In this document: one piece after another, positions 42,353 to 51,395 of the stretch
Layout: each line of letters starts with the position of its first letter
How positions within the stretch are numbered: position 1 is the first letter of the stretch
Assembly: GCF_020141465.1 (NCBI RefSeq)
Contig: NZ_JAHSPD010000001.1
Span: forward strand, 1,904,374 to 1,968,373
Direction: 5' to 3'
Length of the DNA stretch: 64,000 bases
Source of the DNA: Roseovarius carneus
GTDB taxonomy: Bacteria > Pseudomonadota > Alphaproteobacteria > Rhodobacterales > Rhodobacteraceae
Program-made: the position numbers and the translations under genes
The notes under the pieces: model-generated
Told to the model about the DNA's origin: nothing
Databases searched by the model: none
The model's input: only the letters and a program-made list of their open reading frames with translations

Positions 42353-44343
42353 TCCGCTGTCCTTTTCTTGTCGCTGGAGGCGCGCGCGGCGGCGGCTTTC
42401 AAAAGCCCGTCCGCGATGAGGGCGAGACAGGCCACGCAAAGCCCCGCGATGATCCCTTCGCCCACAAGGCTGCGGTTGAGCGCGATCAGCACCTCTTGGC
42501 CCAGATCCTTGGTGCCGACGAGGGCCGCGATGATCAGCATGGAAAACGCCATCATGATGGTTTGGTTGATCCCGATCAGGAGGGTGGGCAGGGCGGCGGG
42601 CAGGCGCACCCAGATAAGGGTCTGCCAGCGGGTGCAGCCCGCAATCTCGGCGGCCTCAAGCCGGGCATGGGGCACTTGGGCCATGCCGATCATCGCATAG
42701 CGCACGGCAGGGGCGATGGCATAGAGGATAACTGCGATCACTGCCGACACGTCCCCTATCCGAAAGAGCATGACGGCAGGCAGCAGATACACCAGCGTCG
42801 GGAGGGTCTGCATTGTGTCGAGCACGAAATTCGCAGGTTCCTGAGCGCGCGGGCGCGACGAGAGCCAAAAGCCGATTGGATAGCCGATCAGCACTGCGAT
42901 TATGACCGAAATCGTAATAAGATAGACCGACGACATGGCTGGACCCCAGTATCCGGTGAGCACGATGAAAAGCGCGAGGCCGGTGGTATAGAGCGCCAGC
43001 CGTGCCCCGGCCAAAGCGTAGCCCAGAGCGGCCACAGCACCGATGATCAGCGTCCAGGGCGCGCCGCCCAGAAAATCATTGAACGGGCGCATGACCTGCA
43101 AGAGCGCGAAGTTGCGGATGCCTTCAAGCACGTCGAACATCTCGCGGTTGATCCATGTGACGGCGGCGTTCCAGAACGCGGCTGTGGAGACGACCCATGC
43201 GTCGGGCCATGCCTGCAACGGGGCCAGCAGAAGCGCCAGCCCGGTGGAGAAGATCAGCCACGCGGTGAGCAATTGCCACAAGGGCCGCTGCCCCGCCTTG
43301 AGGTGTACGCCATGCGCCGCGCGGTGGGCGGCGGCTTGGCTGAGCCGGTCAAGGATAATCGCAAGGGCCACGATGCCCATCCCGGCCTCAAGCCCCGATC
43401 CGATGTCAAGTTTGCGCAGCGCGCTCAGCACGTCAAAGCCAAGCCCGCCCGCGCCAATCATCGACGCGATGATCACCATGTTCAGCGTCATCATGATGGA
43501 TTGGTTCATCCCCACGGCGAGCTTTCCAAGCGCCGCGGGAAGCTGCACCTGCCACAAAAGCTGGCGCGGCTTGCAGCCGATCATACGGCCACATTCCGTG
43601 ATCTCGGTCGGAACGGATTTCAGCGCCAGAACCGTATTATGCACCATGGGCGGCAAGGCGTAGATCACCGTGGCCACAAGGGCCGCGCTGGGGCCGTAGC
43701 CAAAGAGCAGCAGCGTCGGCACTAGATAGGAGAAGATCGGCACCGTCTGCATCACGTTCATAATGCCGCGCGTCACGTTCTCGATCCGCGCGCTGCGATA
43801 GGACCAAATGCCAAGCGCGAGGCCCAGAAGAATGGCGATGATGACGCTGACCAGAACGCTGGCCAAAGTGACCATCGCGTTTTCCCACAGGCCGAAAAAG
43901 ACCAGGAATCCGGCGGATACCGCGCAGATCACTGCAAGATTACGCCCGCCGAACCGGTAGCCCATGATCACCAGAGCGCCGCCAATGGCGAGCCAGCTGA
44001 GAGGTGGCACGGATTGAGTGACGTTGAGGCCGCGCCCAGTGAAGAGCCCTTCGGCCAGAACCACGACCGTGGCGTCGATCACATAATCGAAGAGGGTGGC
44101 AAGGCCGCGCGTCATCTCCTGAAACGCGACGCCGCCGATCTTGGCATCGCGCGCGAACCAGTTGATCGCATCGCCGACAACCTGCGCCACCGGGAAGGTG
44201 ATCGCCTCGGGGATGACGCGCATCCATTCGGGGCCAAGCAGGGCTGCCCACGCCAGAAAGGTGAGCCCCAGTAGCGCAATGGCCGGGGGCGAGGTCCATG
44301 GCTTGGATTTCTTTGGGCGCGGGGCGGTGTCGATGCTGGCCAT
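42349..44343 (-). CDS. proW: Tandem-duplicated betaine-type ABC transporter permease
   Basis: A 664-residue permease, about twice the usual ProW size. Two permease units are visible. The first has VMQTVPIFSYLVPTLLLFG and IGCKPRQLLWQVQLPAALG. The second has TMQTLPTLVYLLPAVMLFR and AGCTRWQTLIWVRLPAALPT. Each contains the EAA-loop pattern that docks the ATPase. One polypeptide can therefore supply both halves of the channel. It lies between proX and proV in a transporter operon. The N-terminal region before the first unit is typical of the betaine family. Confidence 0.9.
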   Translation of the reverse strand: MASIDTAPRPKKSKPWTSPPAIALLGLTFLAWAALLGPEWMRVIPEAITFPVAQVVGDAINWFARDAKIGGVAFQEMTRGLATLFDYVIDATVVVLAEGLFTGRGLNVTQSVPPLSWLAIGGALVIMGYRFGGRNLAVICAVSAGFLVFFGLWENAMVTLASVLVSVIIAILLGLALGIWSYRSARIENVTRGIMNVMQTVPIFSYLVPTLLLFGYGPSAALVATVIYALPPMVHNTVLALKSVPTEITECGRMIGCKPRQLLWQVQLPAALGKLAVGMNQSIMMTLNMVIIASMIGAGGLGFDVLSALRKLDIGSGLEAGMGIVALAIILDRLSQAAAHRAAHGVHLKAGQRPLWQLLTAWLIFSTGLALLLAPLQAWPDAWVVSTAAFWNAAVTWINREMFDVLEGIRNFALLQVMRPFNDFLGGAPWTLIIGAVAALGYALAGARLALYTTGLALFIVLTGYWGPAMSSVYLITISVIIAVLIGYPIGFWLSSRPRAQEPANFVLDTMQTLPTLVYLLPAVMLFRIGDVSAVIAVILYAIAPAVRYAMIGMAQVPHARLEAAEIAGCTRWQTLIWVRLPAALPTLLIGINQTIMMAFSMLIIAALVGTKDLGQEVLIALNRSLVGEGIIAGLCVACLALIADGLLKAAAARASSDKKRTAE

Positions 44344-44409
44344 GCGGGCGTGTGCCTTTTTGGGTGCGGGGCTTGGGAATGGTCATCAGCCCTGAGAGGG
44401 GGACTGGAA

Positions 44410-44436
44410 AGGGCCGGCACACATGGCGCCGGCCCT
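44410..44436 (-). other. Stable hairpin between proX and proW
   Basis: A perfect 9-bp stem AGGGCCGGC/GCCGGCCCT (44410-44418/44428-44436) with a 9-base loop, about 20 bases after the proX stop. Only a short T-stretch follows on the minus strand. It could stabilise proX mRNA or reduce read-through, giving more binding protein than permease. Confidence 0.5.
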
Positions 44437-44456
44437 CTTGGTGTCAGGCGTACCCC

Positions 44457-45413
44457 TTACATCGCGCAGGAGGCCCATTCCTTCCACGTGGCGTCGTTTT
44501 CCATCAGCCACTCGGTTGCGACCTCGGTGGAGGAGCGCCCGTTCAGATCAACCTCGACCAGAAGGGCTGCCATCGTATCGTTGTCCATCTGGTAGTTGCG
44601 GACAATGTCATACGCGCAGGGCCATTTCTCTTCGCCACCGGCCCATGCCATTTTCTTGATCCAGCCATAGGGCTTGCCGCAATCATAGGTCGCGTCGGGG
44701 TTTGGACCCCATGCTGGATCCTCAAAGCAGGCCAGTTCGAATTGCGGGAACTGCACATATTCACCTTCATAAACCGAGGTGACCCAGTGCGGCTGCCAGA
44801 CCCAAAGCACGATGGGCGCTTCGCGGTCGTAGGCCGATTTCAGCTCGGCGAACATGGCGGCATCGGTGCCGGGGTGGACGATATCAAACGGCAGATCGAG
44901 GGCTGCGACCATACGCTCGTCATGATCGCCCCAGCTGACTGGGCCGCCCACGTAGCGGCCATTGGGCGTGGTGTCGGCAGTGGCGAACACCTCAGCACAT
45001 TCCTTCAGAGCTTCCCACGCTGGAAGGCCGGGGCAGCGCTCTTTCATATAGAGCGGGTACCACCAGTCCTCGACGCCGCGCAGACCGGTCTCGCCCATGT
45101 CGAGCACTTTGCCCGTCGCCACGGATTTCTCAAGGTTCTGAAGCTGCGTGGTCTGCCATGTCTCCATGGAGATGTGCAGATCACCATTCTCGAACCCCGG
45201 ATAGCGCCCGGAATCGTCGGCTACCACAAGCTCGGTGTTATAGCCCACGGTTTGCAGGATCAGCGACATCATCTCGCCCTGAAGGCCGATGGAGGTCCAG
45301 TCGCCGGTCATGATCTTGATCGTGTCATCGGACTCGGGCACCGCTTGCGATAGGGCCGGTCCCGCGAGCATGGCCGCGACGGCGGCACTGGTTGCAATTG
45401 TTTTTATTTTCAT
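44457..45413 (-). CDS. proX: Betaine-type ABC transporter substrate-binding protein
   Basis: A 318-residue exported protein. A signal peptide ending GPALSQA precedes the mature part with IKIMTGDWTSIGLQGEMM and GDLHISMETWQ. Several tryptophan-rich segments (VLWVWQPHWVTS, WKEWASCAM) are typical of aromatic cages that hold trimethylammonium groups. GGGGAG is spaced well before the ATG. The leader contains two TTGGTTA direct repeats. The ligand is probably a betaine-like compound. Confidence 0.9.
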   Translation of the reverse strand: MKIKTIATSAAVAAMLAGPALSQAVPESDDTIKIMTGDWTSIGLQGEMMSLILQTVGYNTELVVADDSGRYPGFENGDLHISMETWQTTQLQNLEKSVATGKVLDMGETGLRGVEDWWYPLYMKERCPGLPAWEALKECAEVFATADTTPNGRYVGGPVSWGDHDERMVAALDLPFDIVHPGTDAAMFAELKSAYDREAPIVLWVWQPHWVTSVYEGEYVQFPQFELACFEDPAWGPNPDATYDCGKPYGWIKKMAWAGGEEKWPCAYDIVRNYQMDNDTMAALLVEVDLNGRSSTEVATEWLMENDATWKEWASCAM

Positions 45414-45432
45414 GAGTTTACACTCCCCTTGG

Positions 45433-45461
45433 TTGGTTATTTTTTTAGTTGGTTAATTTTT
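45433..45461 (-). promoter_or_regulatory. AT-rich tandem repeats upstream of proX
   Basis: TTGGTTATTTTTTT (45433-45446) and TTGGTTAATTTTT (45449-45461) repeat with a 16-base period in an otherwise GC-rich region, starting 20 bases before the proX start. They may be the binding site of a regulator or part of the promoter. Confidence 0.45.
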
Positions 45462-45480
45462 GTATAGTTCCGGTGCGCGT

Positions 45481-46290
45481 TTACCCTTTCACGAACCATC
45501 CGTTATCGACGTAAAGTGCCGCGCCATTCACGAAGCTTGCCTCATCTGAGGCAAGGAACAGTGCGGCGGCAGCGACATCTTCAGGCTCGCAGATCCGCAC
45601 CTGTGTGGCGGCCAGATCGGCGTCCTGCCATTCCTGACCCAGCCCATCCAGTTCATCAATTTCGCGCAAGCCGTGGGCGGTTTTCACAAAGCCGGGGCAA
45701 ACCGCGTTACAGCGAATGCCATGCTCGCGGTATTCCACGGCGATGCAGTTGGACAGCATCAGCACGGCGGATTTGGTCATGCAGTAGAGCGATTCGTAGA
45801 CAAATGCCTTGCCACTGCCGATGGAGGCCGTGATCACGATGGAGCCGCCGCCATTATCCTTCATATGGCGCACCACCGCTTGGGTCACCATGAAGGCGGA
45901 GCGGACATTGATATCCATCAGCCGGTCATATTCATCCTCGGACATCTCGTGAAACGGTTTCACGATGATGCTGCCCGCGTGGTTGAAGAGCACGTCGATC
46001 GTCCCGCGTTTGGCAAGTACCGCGTCGACGGCAGCGGTGACATTCGCGCCCTTCGACAGGTCCACCGCTTGAAAAAAGCAATCATGCCCGGCGGCTGACA
46101 TCTCGGCCATCAGATCCGCGCCCGCCTCGGCGTTAAGGTCGAGGACGGACACGATTGCACCCTCGGCCGCGAACATGCGCGACGCGGCCAGCCCCATGCC
46201 GCCCGCGCCACCGGTGATGAGGACTGATTTGCCCTCGAACCTGCGCCGCGCGCCGCCTGACTGTGGAGTGATGGATGCGCCGTTTGTCAT
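45481..46290 (-). CDS. Short-chain dehydrogenase/reductase
   Basis: A 269-residue SDR oxidoreductase. The cofactor motif is VLITGGAGGMGLAASR; LFNHAGS replaces the usual NNAG; the active-site Ser is in VITASIGSG and the catalytic Tyr-Lys in YCMTKSA. PGFVKTAHG and NGAALYVDNGWF complete the fold. It lies between the HDAC-family gene and the transporter in the same orientation, so it probably oxidises or reduces an intermediate of that pathway. The ATG at 46290 follows GGGG. Confidence 0.88.
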   Translation of the reverse strand: MTNGASITPQSGGARRRFEGKSVLITGGAGGMGLAASRMFAAEGAIVSVLDLNAEAGADLMAEMSAAGHDCFFQAVDLSKGANVTAAVDAVLAKRGTIDVLFNHAGSIIVKPFHEMSEDEYDRLMDINVRSAFMVTQAVVRHMKDNGGGSIVITASIGSGKAFVYESLYCMTKSAVLMLSNCIAVEYREHGIRCNAVCPGFVKTAHGLREIDELDGLGQEWQDADLAATQVRICEPEDVAAAALFLASDEASFVNGAALYVDNGWFVKG

Positions 46291-46500
46291 GCTGCCCCCC
46301 AATGAGCATCTGATCCCAGAGCGATAGTAGGGCGGGGATGCGGACGAGCTGTCAAGAATTAACTAAAGAAAAGAGCCTCTTGGGGCGATTGAAGGGTCAA
46401 AGGCTACGCATCGGGTGCCCGGCGTGTCGCATGACGCACGGCGGGGTGTGGTTCCGGGCGGGTTGATATGCGGACGCCCTCTGGATGCGGGCGGGCTTGC

Positions 46501-47526
46501 TCAGGCCGCGTCCTGAAACCCGGTGAGGGCGGCGGTGAGATTGTCTCCGAGGCTCTCCGAGAGGTATCCACCCTCCTGCACCAAAAGCGTGGGCAGACCC
46601 ATGCCCGCGATGGCCGCGCCGATCCGGGAAAATCCTGCGCGTGTCACCTTGAGGGCCTGAAACGGGTCATCTTGGGAGGCATCAAGGCCGAGGGCGATCA
46701 CCAGCACATCGGCGCCAAAATTGCTGATCGCAGTCCGGGCATGGGTGAGAGCGTCCAGAAATTCGGCGTCCCCCAGCCCCTGCGTCAGCGGCAGGTTGAG
46801 GTTGTAGCCCAGCCCCGCACCCGCGCCACGCTCATTCGCATAGCCCCAGAAATGCGGGTAGAAGCTTGAGGGGTCTGCATGGACCGAAACGGTGAGCACA
46901 TCGGCGCGCGTATAGAAGATGCCTTGGGTGCCGTTGCCATGATGCACGTCCACATCGAGGATCGCGGGGCGGTGGCCTGCGGTGCGCAACCGTTCGGCGG
47001 CGATGGCGGAGTTGTTGAGAAAGCAAAAGCCACTTGCCATGTCAGCGTAAGCATGATGGCCGGGCGGGCGGGCAAGCACGTAAGCGCTGCGCGCGCCGCC
47101 CGCGACTATATCCGCGCCCGCGATGGCCGATTGCGCCGCACCGTAAGCCGAGGCCCACGTATGTGGGCCGATGGGGCAGCCTGTGTCGCCCTGATGATAG
47201 CCCGCCTGACCCACGGGGCCGCTGGGATAGCTGTCGGTGCGCGCGTGCGGGTGGATGTTCGGGACCACTTCGGGTCCTGCGCCGGGCATCGCGCTCCAGC
47301 GCGCATGGATGGTTTGCAAAAACGTCAGATACTCGGGCGTATGGATGGCCGCGATTGGGGCAAGCCCGTGATCGGGCGGCGCGGTGAAGGTGCAGCCCGC
47401 GGCCTCGGCCCCTGCGCGCAACACCTCTGCGCGGCGGGGCTGTTCGGGGCTGGGGTGAAGGGCTCCGAGGGCCATGTACTTTAGTGGGTCATGGAGCATC
47501 TGAACGGGATCAAAGATGGCTTGCAT
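46501..47526 (-). CDS. Histone-deacetylase-family amidohydrolase (acetylpolyamine-like)
   Basis: A 341-residue zinc amidohydrolase. The metal and catalytic residues are present in RPPGHHAYADMASGFCF, DVDVHHGNGTQGIFY, and VQEGGYLSES with the transition-state Tyr. A conserved Asp in GLDASQDDPF completes the zinc site. Bacterial members deacetylate acetylpolyamines or similar amides; the sequence alone does not fix the substrate. It is 21 bases after the enoyl-CoA hydratase gene in the same operon, which implies release of an acyl group within a catabolic route. The 210 bases after its stop contain no gene. Confidence 0.88.
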   Translation of the reverse strand: MQAIFDPVQMLHDPLKYMALGALHPSPEQPRRAEVLRAGAEAAGCTFTAPPDHGLAPIAAIHTPEYLTFLQTIHARWSAMPGAGPEVVPNIHPHARTDSYPSGPVGQAGYHQGDTGCPIGPHTWASAYGAAQSAIAGADIVAGGARSAYVLARPPGHHAYADMASGFCFLNNSAIAAERLRTAGHRPAILDVDVHHGNGTQGIFYTRADVLTVSVHADPSSFYPHFWGYANERGAGAGLGYNLNLPLTQGLGDAEFLDALTHARTAISNFGADVLVIALGLDASQDDPFQALKVTRAGFSRIGAAIAGMGLPTLLVQEGGYLSESLGDNLTAALTGFQDAA

Positions 47527-47547
47527 GGGGCAACTCCTAAATTTACG

Positions 47548-48354
47548 TCAGACCTGTTTTTCGCGCCAGTCTAGCGCGGCTTTGAGGCCATCATCCTTGC
47601 GGATGCGATTGAACTCGGCCCGCTCGGGCGAGAGATCGGATTCGATGCCGATCGCGGTTTCCAGCGCCTCGGCCAGCGCCTCGCGCATCTGGGCAAGCGC
47701 GTAGCTGCGGTTGATCGCCGCCTTGGTCTTTTGCACCGACGGGGCCGATGCGCTCGCGACTTGTTGGGCCAGGGCCATAGCCGCGTCAAGCCCGGTGCCG
47801 TCAGGGACCACGCGGTTGACCAGACCCATCTCAAGGCAACGTGTGGCACTGATCCGGTCATCGCCTGTCAGCAAAAGCTCCTTGGCGAATTTCGCATGAG
47901 TCGCATAGGGCGCCAGAAGTGCCACGATCCCTGAGCCGAACCGCACCTCAGGCTCGCCAAAGCGAGTGCTGTCCTCGGCCACGGCCAGATCGCAGGCCAT
48001 GAGAATTTCCATAGCACCCGCGATGCAAAACCCATGTGCGGCGGCGATGGTGGGTTTGGGGCTGTTCCAAAACTGCATGATGAAATCAAAATCAGTGGTA
48101 AGGGCTTTGCGCCACGCTGCCTCCCCGCTGATGCCCTTGGCGGCACTTTCCTTCATGTCGAACCCGGCGGAGAAGCAGCGCCCGGTGCCGTGCACTACAA
48201 TCACCAGCACCTGTGGGTCGGCCTGAAACGCGTCCATTGCGGCATGCGTGGCCGCGATCAGATCGGTGTTGAAGGCGTTCATCACATGGGGGCGGTTGAA
48301 GGTCAGAACGCCGATGCGCCCCTCAATGCGGGTGGTGACGGGGGCGTCGGTCAT
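47548..48354 (-). CDS. Enoyl-CoA hydratase/isomerase family protein
   Basis: A 268-residue crotonase-fold enzyme. It opens GRIGVLTFNRPHVMNAF, has the FSAGFDMKE oxyanion segment and GFCIAGAMEILMACDLAVA, then a carboxylate in FGEPEVRFGSG. These give the CoA-ester oxyanion hole and catalytic acid. It is the first gene of the minus-strand series and is divergent from the NDP-forming acyl-CoA synthetase. The ATG at 48354 is chosen; the longer open frame upstream is antisense to the synthetase. Hydratase, isomerase or thioesterase activity cannot be separated by sequence. Confidence 0.9.
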   Translation of the reverse strand: MTDAPVTTRIEGRIGVLTFNRPHVMNAFNTDLIAATHAAMDAFQADPQVLVIVVHGTGRCFSAGFDMKESAAKGISGEAAWRKALTTDFDFIMQFWNSPKPTIAAAHGFCIAGAMEILMACDLAVAEDSTRFGEPEVRFGSGIVALLAPYATHAKFAKELLLTGDDRISATRCLEMGLVNRVVPDGTGLDAAMALAQQVASASAPSVQKTKAAINRSYALAQMREALAEALETAIGIESDLSPERAEFNRIRKDDGLKAALDWREKQV

Positions 48355-48513
48355 GGATGGTCCTTCCAAGGCATTTGTATTGGCGCAGTGTAGCGCCCTT
48401 TGGGACGCGAGCACCTCAAAAATCGGGCGCGGGCCGGGGCATGTCTTTGTGCTGGACGGGGCAGGGCGGCTGGGGCCAGAGTGGGCAGCGGAAATAGGGG
48501 GGTGTTTGGGATC

Positions 48514-50574
48514 ATGACGCATAGGTTGGATGAGCTTTTGCGCCCGCGTTCGGTCGGCATCGTGGGCGCGTCGGACAAGCCCGGCAGTAATGGGGCGGCG
48601 ATGCTGGCGATGTGCGCGCTTGATGGGTTTGACGGTGCTGTCTATCCGGTGAACCCCCGGCTGAGCGAGATTGATGGCGCGCAATGTTATCCTGATATCG
48701 CGGCCCTCCCGGAGGTGCCTGATCATGTGGTGATCGGTGTGGCGAGCCGCTTTGTTGAGGGCATATTGGAGCAGGCGATTGCGCTGGGCGTGCGGTCGGC
48801 GTCGATATTTGCCTCGCTTTATGTGGAGGGTGATCCGGAACTGCCCGCGCGCGTGGCCGCCAAGGCGCGCGGCGCGGGCATGGCGCTTTGCGGGGCCAAT
48901 TGCATGGGGTTTTATGTGCCCTCCATTGGGCTGCGCGTGGCCAGCATGCCCTCGCCCGTGGGCATCGCGCCGGGCGGGATCGCTTGGATCGCGCAATCAG
49001 GCTCCACTTTTGGGGCGCTGGCGCATAATGATCGGCGGCTTGGCTTCACGCTCTGCGTCTCCACGGGGATGGAGCTTGTCACGGGCGTGGCCGATTACAT
49101 GGACTGGGCGCTGAGCCAGCCGGAGACGCGGGTGATTGGCCTCTTTTTGGAGAGCGTGCGGGACCCGGCGGCGTTTGTCGCGGCGCTCAAACGGGCGCAG
49201 ATCCTTGATGTGCCGGTTGTGGCGCTGAAGGTCGGACGGACCGAGAAGGCGGCGCAGATGGCGGTGTCGCATACCGGTGCTATTGCGGGCAATGACGCGG
49301 CCTATGAGGCGGTTTTCGCGCGCTACGGCGTTGCCCGCGTGCAGGATATGGACGAGATGGCCGCGGCACTCGCGCTTTTCGACAGCCCGCGTGCGCCCGC
49401 CGCCGGGGGGCTGGGCGTGGTCAGCGATTCGGGCGGGGAGTGTGAGATGATCATTGATCTGGCCGAGGCAACTGGCGTTGATTTCCCTGAGCTGTCGCCC
49501 GAGACGGCGGCGCTCATCGAGGCCCAGCTTGAGCCGGGGCTGCATGCGCAAAACCCTCTGGATGCGTTCGGCACTATGACGGATCTGGTGTCGAGATACG
49601 CGGCGATGAATGCTGCTTTGGTGGAGGATGCGGGCGTCGCCATGGGCTTTTTCATGTCCGACCCGCGCGATGGCTATGGCTATGCCGAGCAATACACCGA
49701 CGCTTTGATAGCAGCTGCCGGGCGTACGGAAAAACCGCTGGCGATGGTCACGAATTACTCAATGACGGATGAGCGGCATCTGGCGTTGAGGCTGAAGGCG
49801 GCGGGGGTTCCCTTGCTGCGCGGCACACGCAACGCGCTTCTGGCGGCGCGCCATGTGATGGCCTATCGAGATTTTCAGGCGCTGGGGCCGGACGCGGCGC
49901 GGGCCGCAGACCCCGGACCATGGGCCGAGCGGCTGCGCATGGTGGGGCGGCTGGCCGAGGGCGAAGGGCTTGAGATGTTGCGTGATTTCGGTATCGCCTC
50001 GCCGAAGGTGGTGCACGTGTCCGAGGCCTCCGGCGTGACCGGGGCGCTGGCTGAGATGCGGTTCCCCGTGGTGCTGAAAACAGCGGAGGATCATGCGCAT
50101 AAAAGCGATGTGGGCGGGGTTATTCTGGGCGTTGCGGACGTGGCGCAGGCTGAGGCGGCCTATGCGGAAATGGCCGCACGGCTGGGCCCACGCGCGCTCT
50201 TCATGGAGATGGCACCGAAGGGGACGGAGCTGTCGCTTGGCGCGCTCTGGGATGAGAATTTCGGCCCCCTCGTGATCATTTCCGCCGGTGGTATTCTGAT
50301 CGAACTTTTGCAGGACCGCGTTGCGGCCCTTGCGCCTTTCGGCCCGGACGAGGCGCTCAGGCTGCTCCGTCGCCTGAAGGTGCATGCGCTTTTGCGCGGG
50401 GTGCGGGGGATGCCACCTGCGGATGAGGCGGCGATCGCCGAGCAGATCGCGCGGTTTTCACAGATGATCGCCGGGCTGGGCGAGGCCTGCGCCGAGATGG
50501 ACATCAATCCGATGATCTGCGGCCCCGAGGGCGCGTTGGCCGTGGATTGTCTGGCGGTGGGGCGCGGCAGCTAA
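48514..50574 (+). CDS. NDP-forming acyl-CoA synthetase (acetate--CoA ligase family)
   Basis: A 686-residue enzyme that links an acid to CoA with ATP or GTP cleaved to NDP. The N-terminal CoA-binding domain starts LLRPRSVGIVGASDKPGSNG. The central part carries the phosphorylated histidine in AVSHTGAIAGND. The C-terminal ATP-grasp part has FPVVLKTAEDHAHKSDVGGV and AEMDINPMI. Both subunits of the archaeal type are fused. It is divergent from the enoyl-CoA hydratase gene with about 160 bases between starts, so the two likely act on the same acyl group. Confidence 0.9.
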   Translation: MTHRLDELLRPRSVGIVGASDKPGSNGAAMLAMCALDGFDGAVYPVNPRLSEIDGAQCYPDIAALPEVPDHVVIGVASRFVEGILEQAIALGVRSASIFASLYVEGDPELPARVAAKARGAGMALCGANCMGFYVPSIGLRVASMPSPVGIAPGGIAWIAQSGSTFGALAHNDRRLGFTLCVSTGMELVTGVADYMDWALSQPETRVIGLFLESVRDPAAFVAALKRAQILDVPVVALKVGRTEKAAQMAVSHTGAIAGNDAAYEAVFARYGVARVQDMDEMAAALALFDSPRAPAAGGLGVVSDSGGECEMIIDLAEATGVDFPELSPETAALIEAQLEPGLHAQNPLDAFGTMTDLVSRYAAMNAALVEDAGVAMGFFMSDPRDGYGYAEQYTDALIAAAGRTEKPLAMVTNYSMTDERHLALRLKAAGVPLLRGTRNALLAARHVMAYRDFQALGPDAARAADPGPWAERLRMVGRLAEGEGLEMLRDFGIASPKVVHVSEASGVTGALAEMRFPVVLKTAEDHAHKSDVGGVILGVADVAQAEAAYAEMAARLGPRALFMEMAPKGTELSLGALWDENFGPLVIISAGGILIELLQDRVAALAPFGPDEALRLLRRLKVHALLRGVRGMPPADEAAIAEQIARFSQMIAGLGEACAEMDINPMICGPEGALAVDCLAVGRGS

Positions 50575-50591
50575 GACCGCGCCCGCATGGC

Positions 50592-51395
50592 TTACTCAGC
50601 CGGTTTAGCGTTGAAGGTGAACAGTGGCTCGCCCGCAATCGTGTAGGTCGTGATCAGCTCTGCCGCGCGGCCCGAGGTCAGCCACTCTTCAAGCGCGGCG
50701 GCGGCATCGGTGTTCACATGGGGGTGCCGCTCGGGGTTGACCGGCAGATAGGCGTATTGATTGAACAGCGCCGGATCACCGGAAAAGAGCACGGCAAGAT
50801 CCGCCTTGTTGCCAAAGTTGAGCCAGCTCGCCCGATCGGACATGATATAGGCATTGAGGCCAGCGGCTGTGTTCAGTGACGCGCCCATGCCTGCGCCGAC
50901 TTCGTTATACCATGCGTCGAAGCTGGCCGGATCAAGGCTGGCTGTGGACCACAGCGACAACTCCATTTTATGCGTGCCGCTATCGTCCCCACGGCTGACG
51001 AAGGCGGACTTTGCCTCTGCGATGAGGGTGAGCGCTGTGGCGGCGCTGTCGGCATTTGCGATGCCTGCGGGGTCCGTGGCAGGCCCGATCAGGACGAAAT
51101 CATTATACATGATCTCGCGCCGGTGGGTGCCGAAGCCCGCCTCGACAAACGCCTCCTCGGCGGCGCGTGAATGCACCAAAATAGCGTCCACATCCCCCGC
51201 CTCACCAAGGCGCAGCGCCTGGCCGGTGCCGACGACAAGCAACTGCACGTCAAGTCCCGTATCCTCCTTGATGGCGGGCAAGAGCACTTCCGAGAGGCCG
51301 GAATTGTGGAAGCTGGTCGTGACGGCCATCTTCATTTCTTCCGCGTGGGCGGCAGCGCCCCACAGAAGAGCGATCAGAGCAAACATACGGGTCAT
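50592..51395 (-). CDS. tupA: Tungstate ABC transporter substrate-binding protein TupA
   Basis: A 267-residue exported binding protein with a signal peptide ending GAAAHAE. The TupA pattern is clear: TTSFHNSGLSEVLLPA, VVGTGQALRLGEAGDVDAILVHS and NDFVLIGPATDPA. SRGDDSGTHKMEL is the oxyanion-binding loop. Tungstate is the usual ligand; molybdate is a minor alternative. It is the last gene of tupB-tupC-tupA on the minus strand, overlapping tupC by four bases. Confidence 0.92.
   Translation of the reverse strand: MTRMFALIALLWGAAAHAEEMKMAVTTSFHNSGLSEVLLPAIKEDTGLDVQLLVVGTGQALRLGEAGDVDAILVHSRAAEEAFVEAGFGTHRREIMYNDFVLIGPATDPAGIANADSAATALTLIAEAKSAFVSRGDDSGTHKMELSLWSTASLDPASFDAWYNEVGAGMGASLNTAAGLNAYIMSDRASWLNFGNKADLAVLFSGDPALFNQYAYLPVNPERHPHVNTDAAAALEEWLTSGRAAELITTYTIAGEPLFTFNAKPAE

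Noticed and set aside
46324..46355. TTGACA/TACTAT promoter for the SDR gene on the minus strand
   Set aside because: The spacer is 20 bases, too long for a standard sigma-70 promoter.
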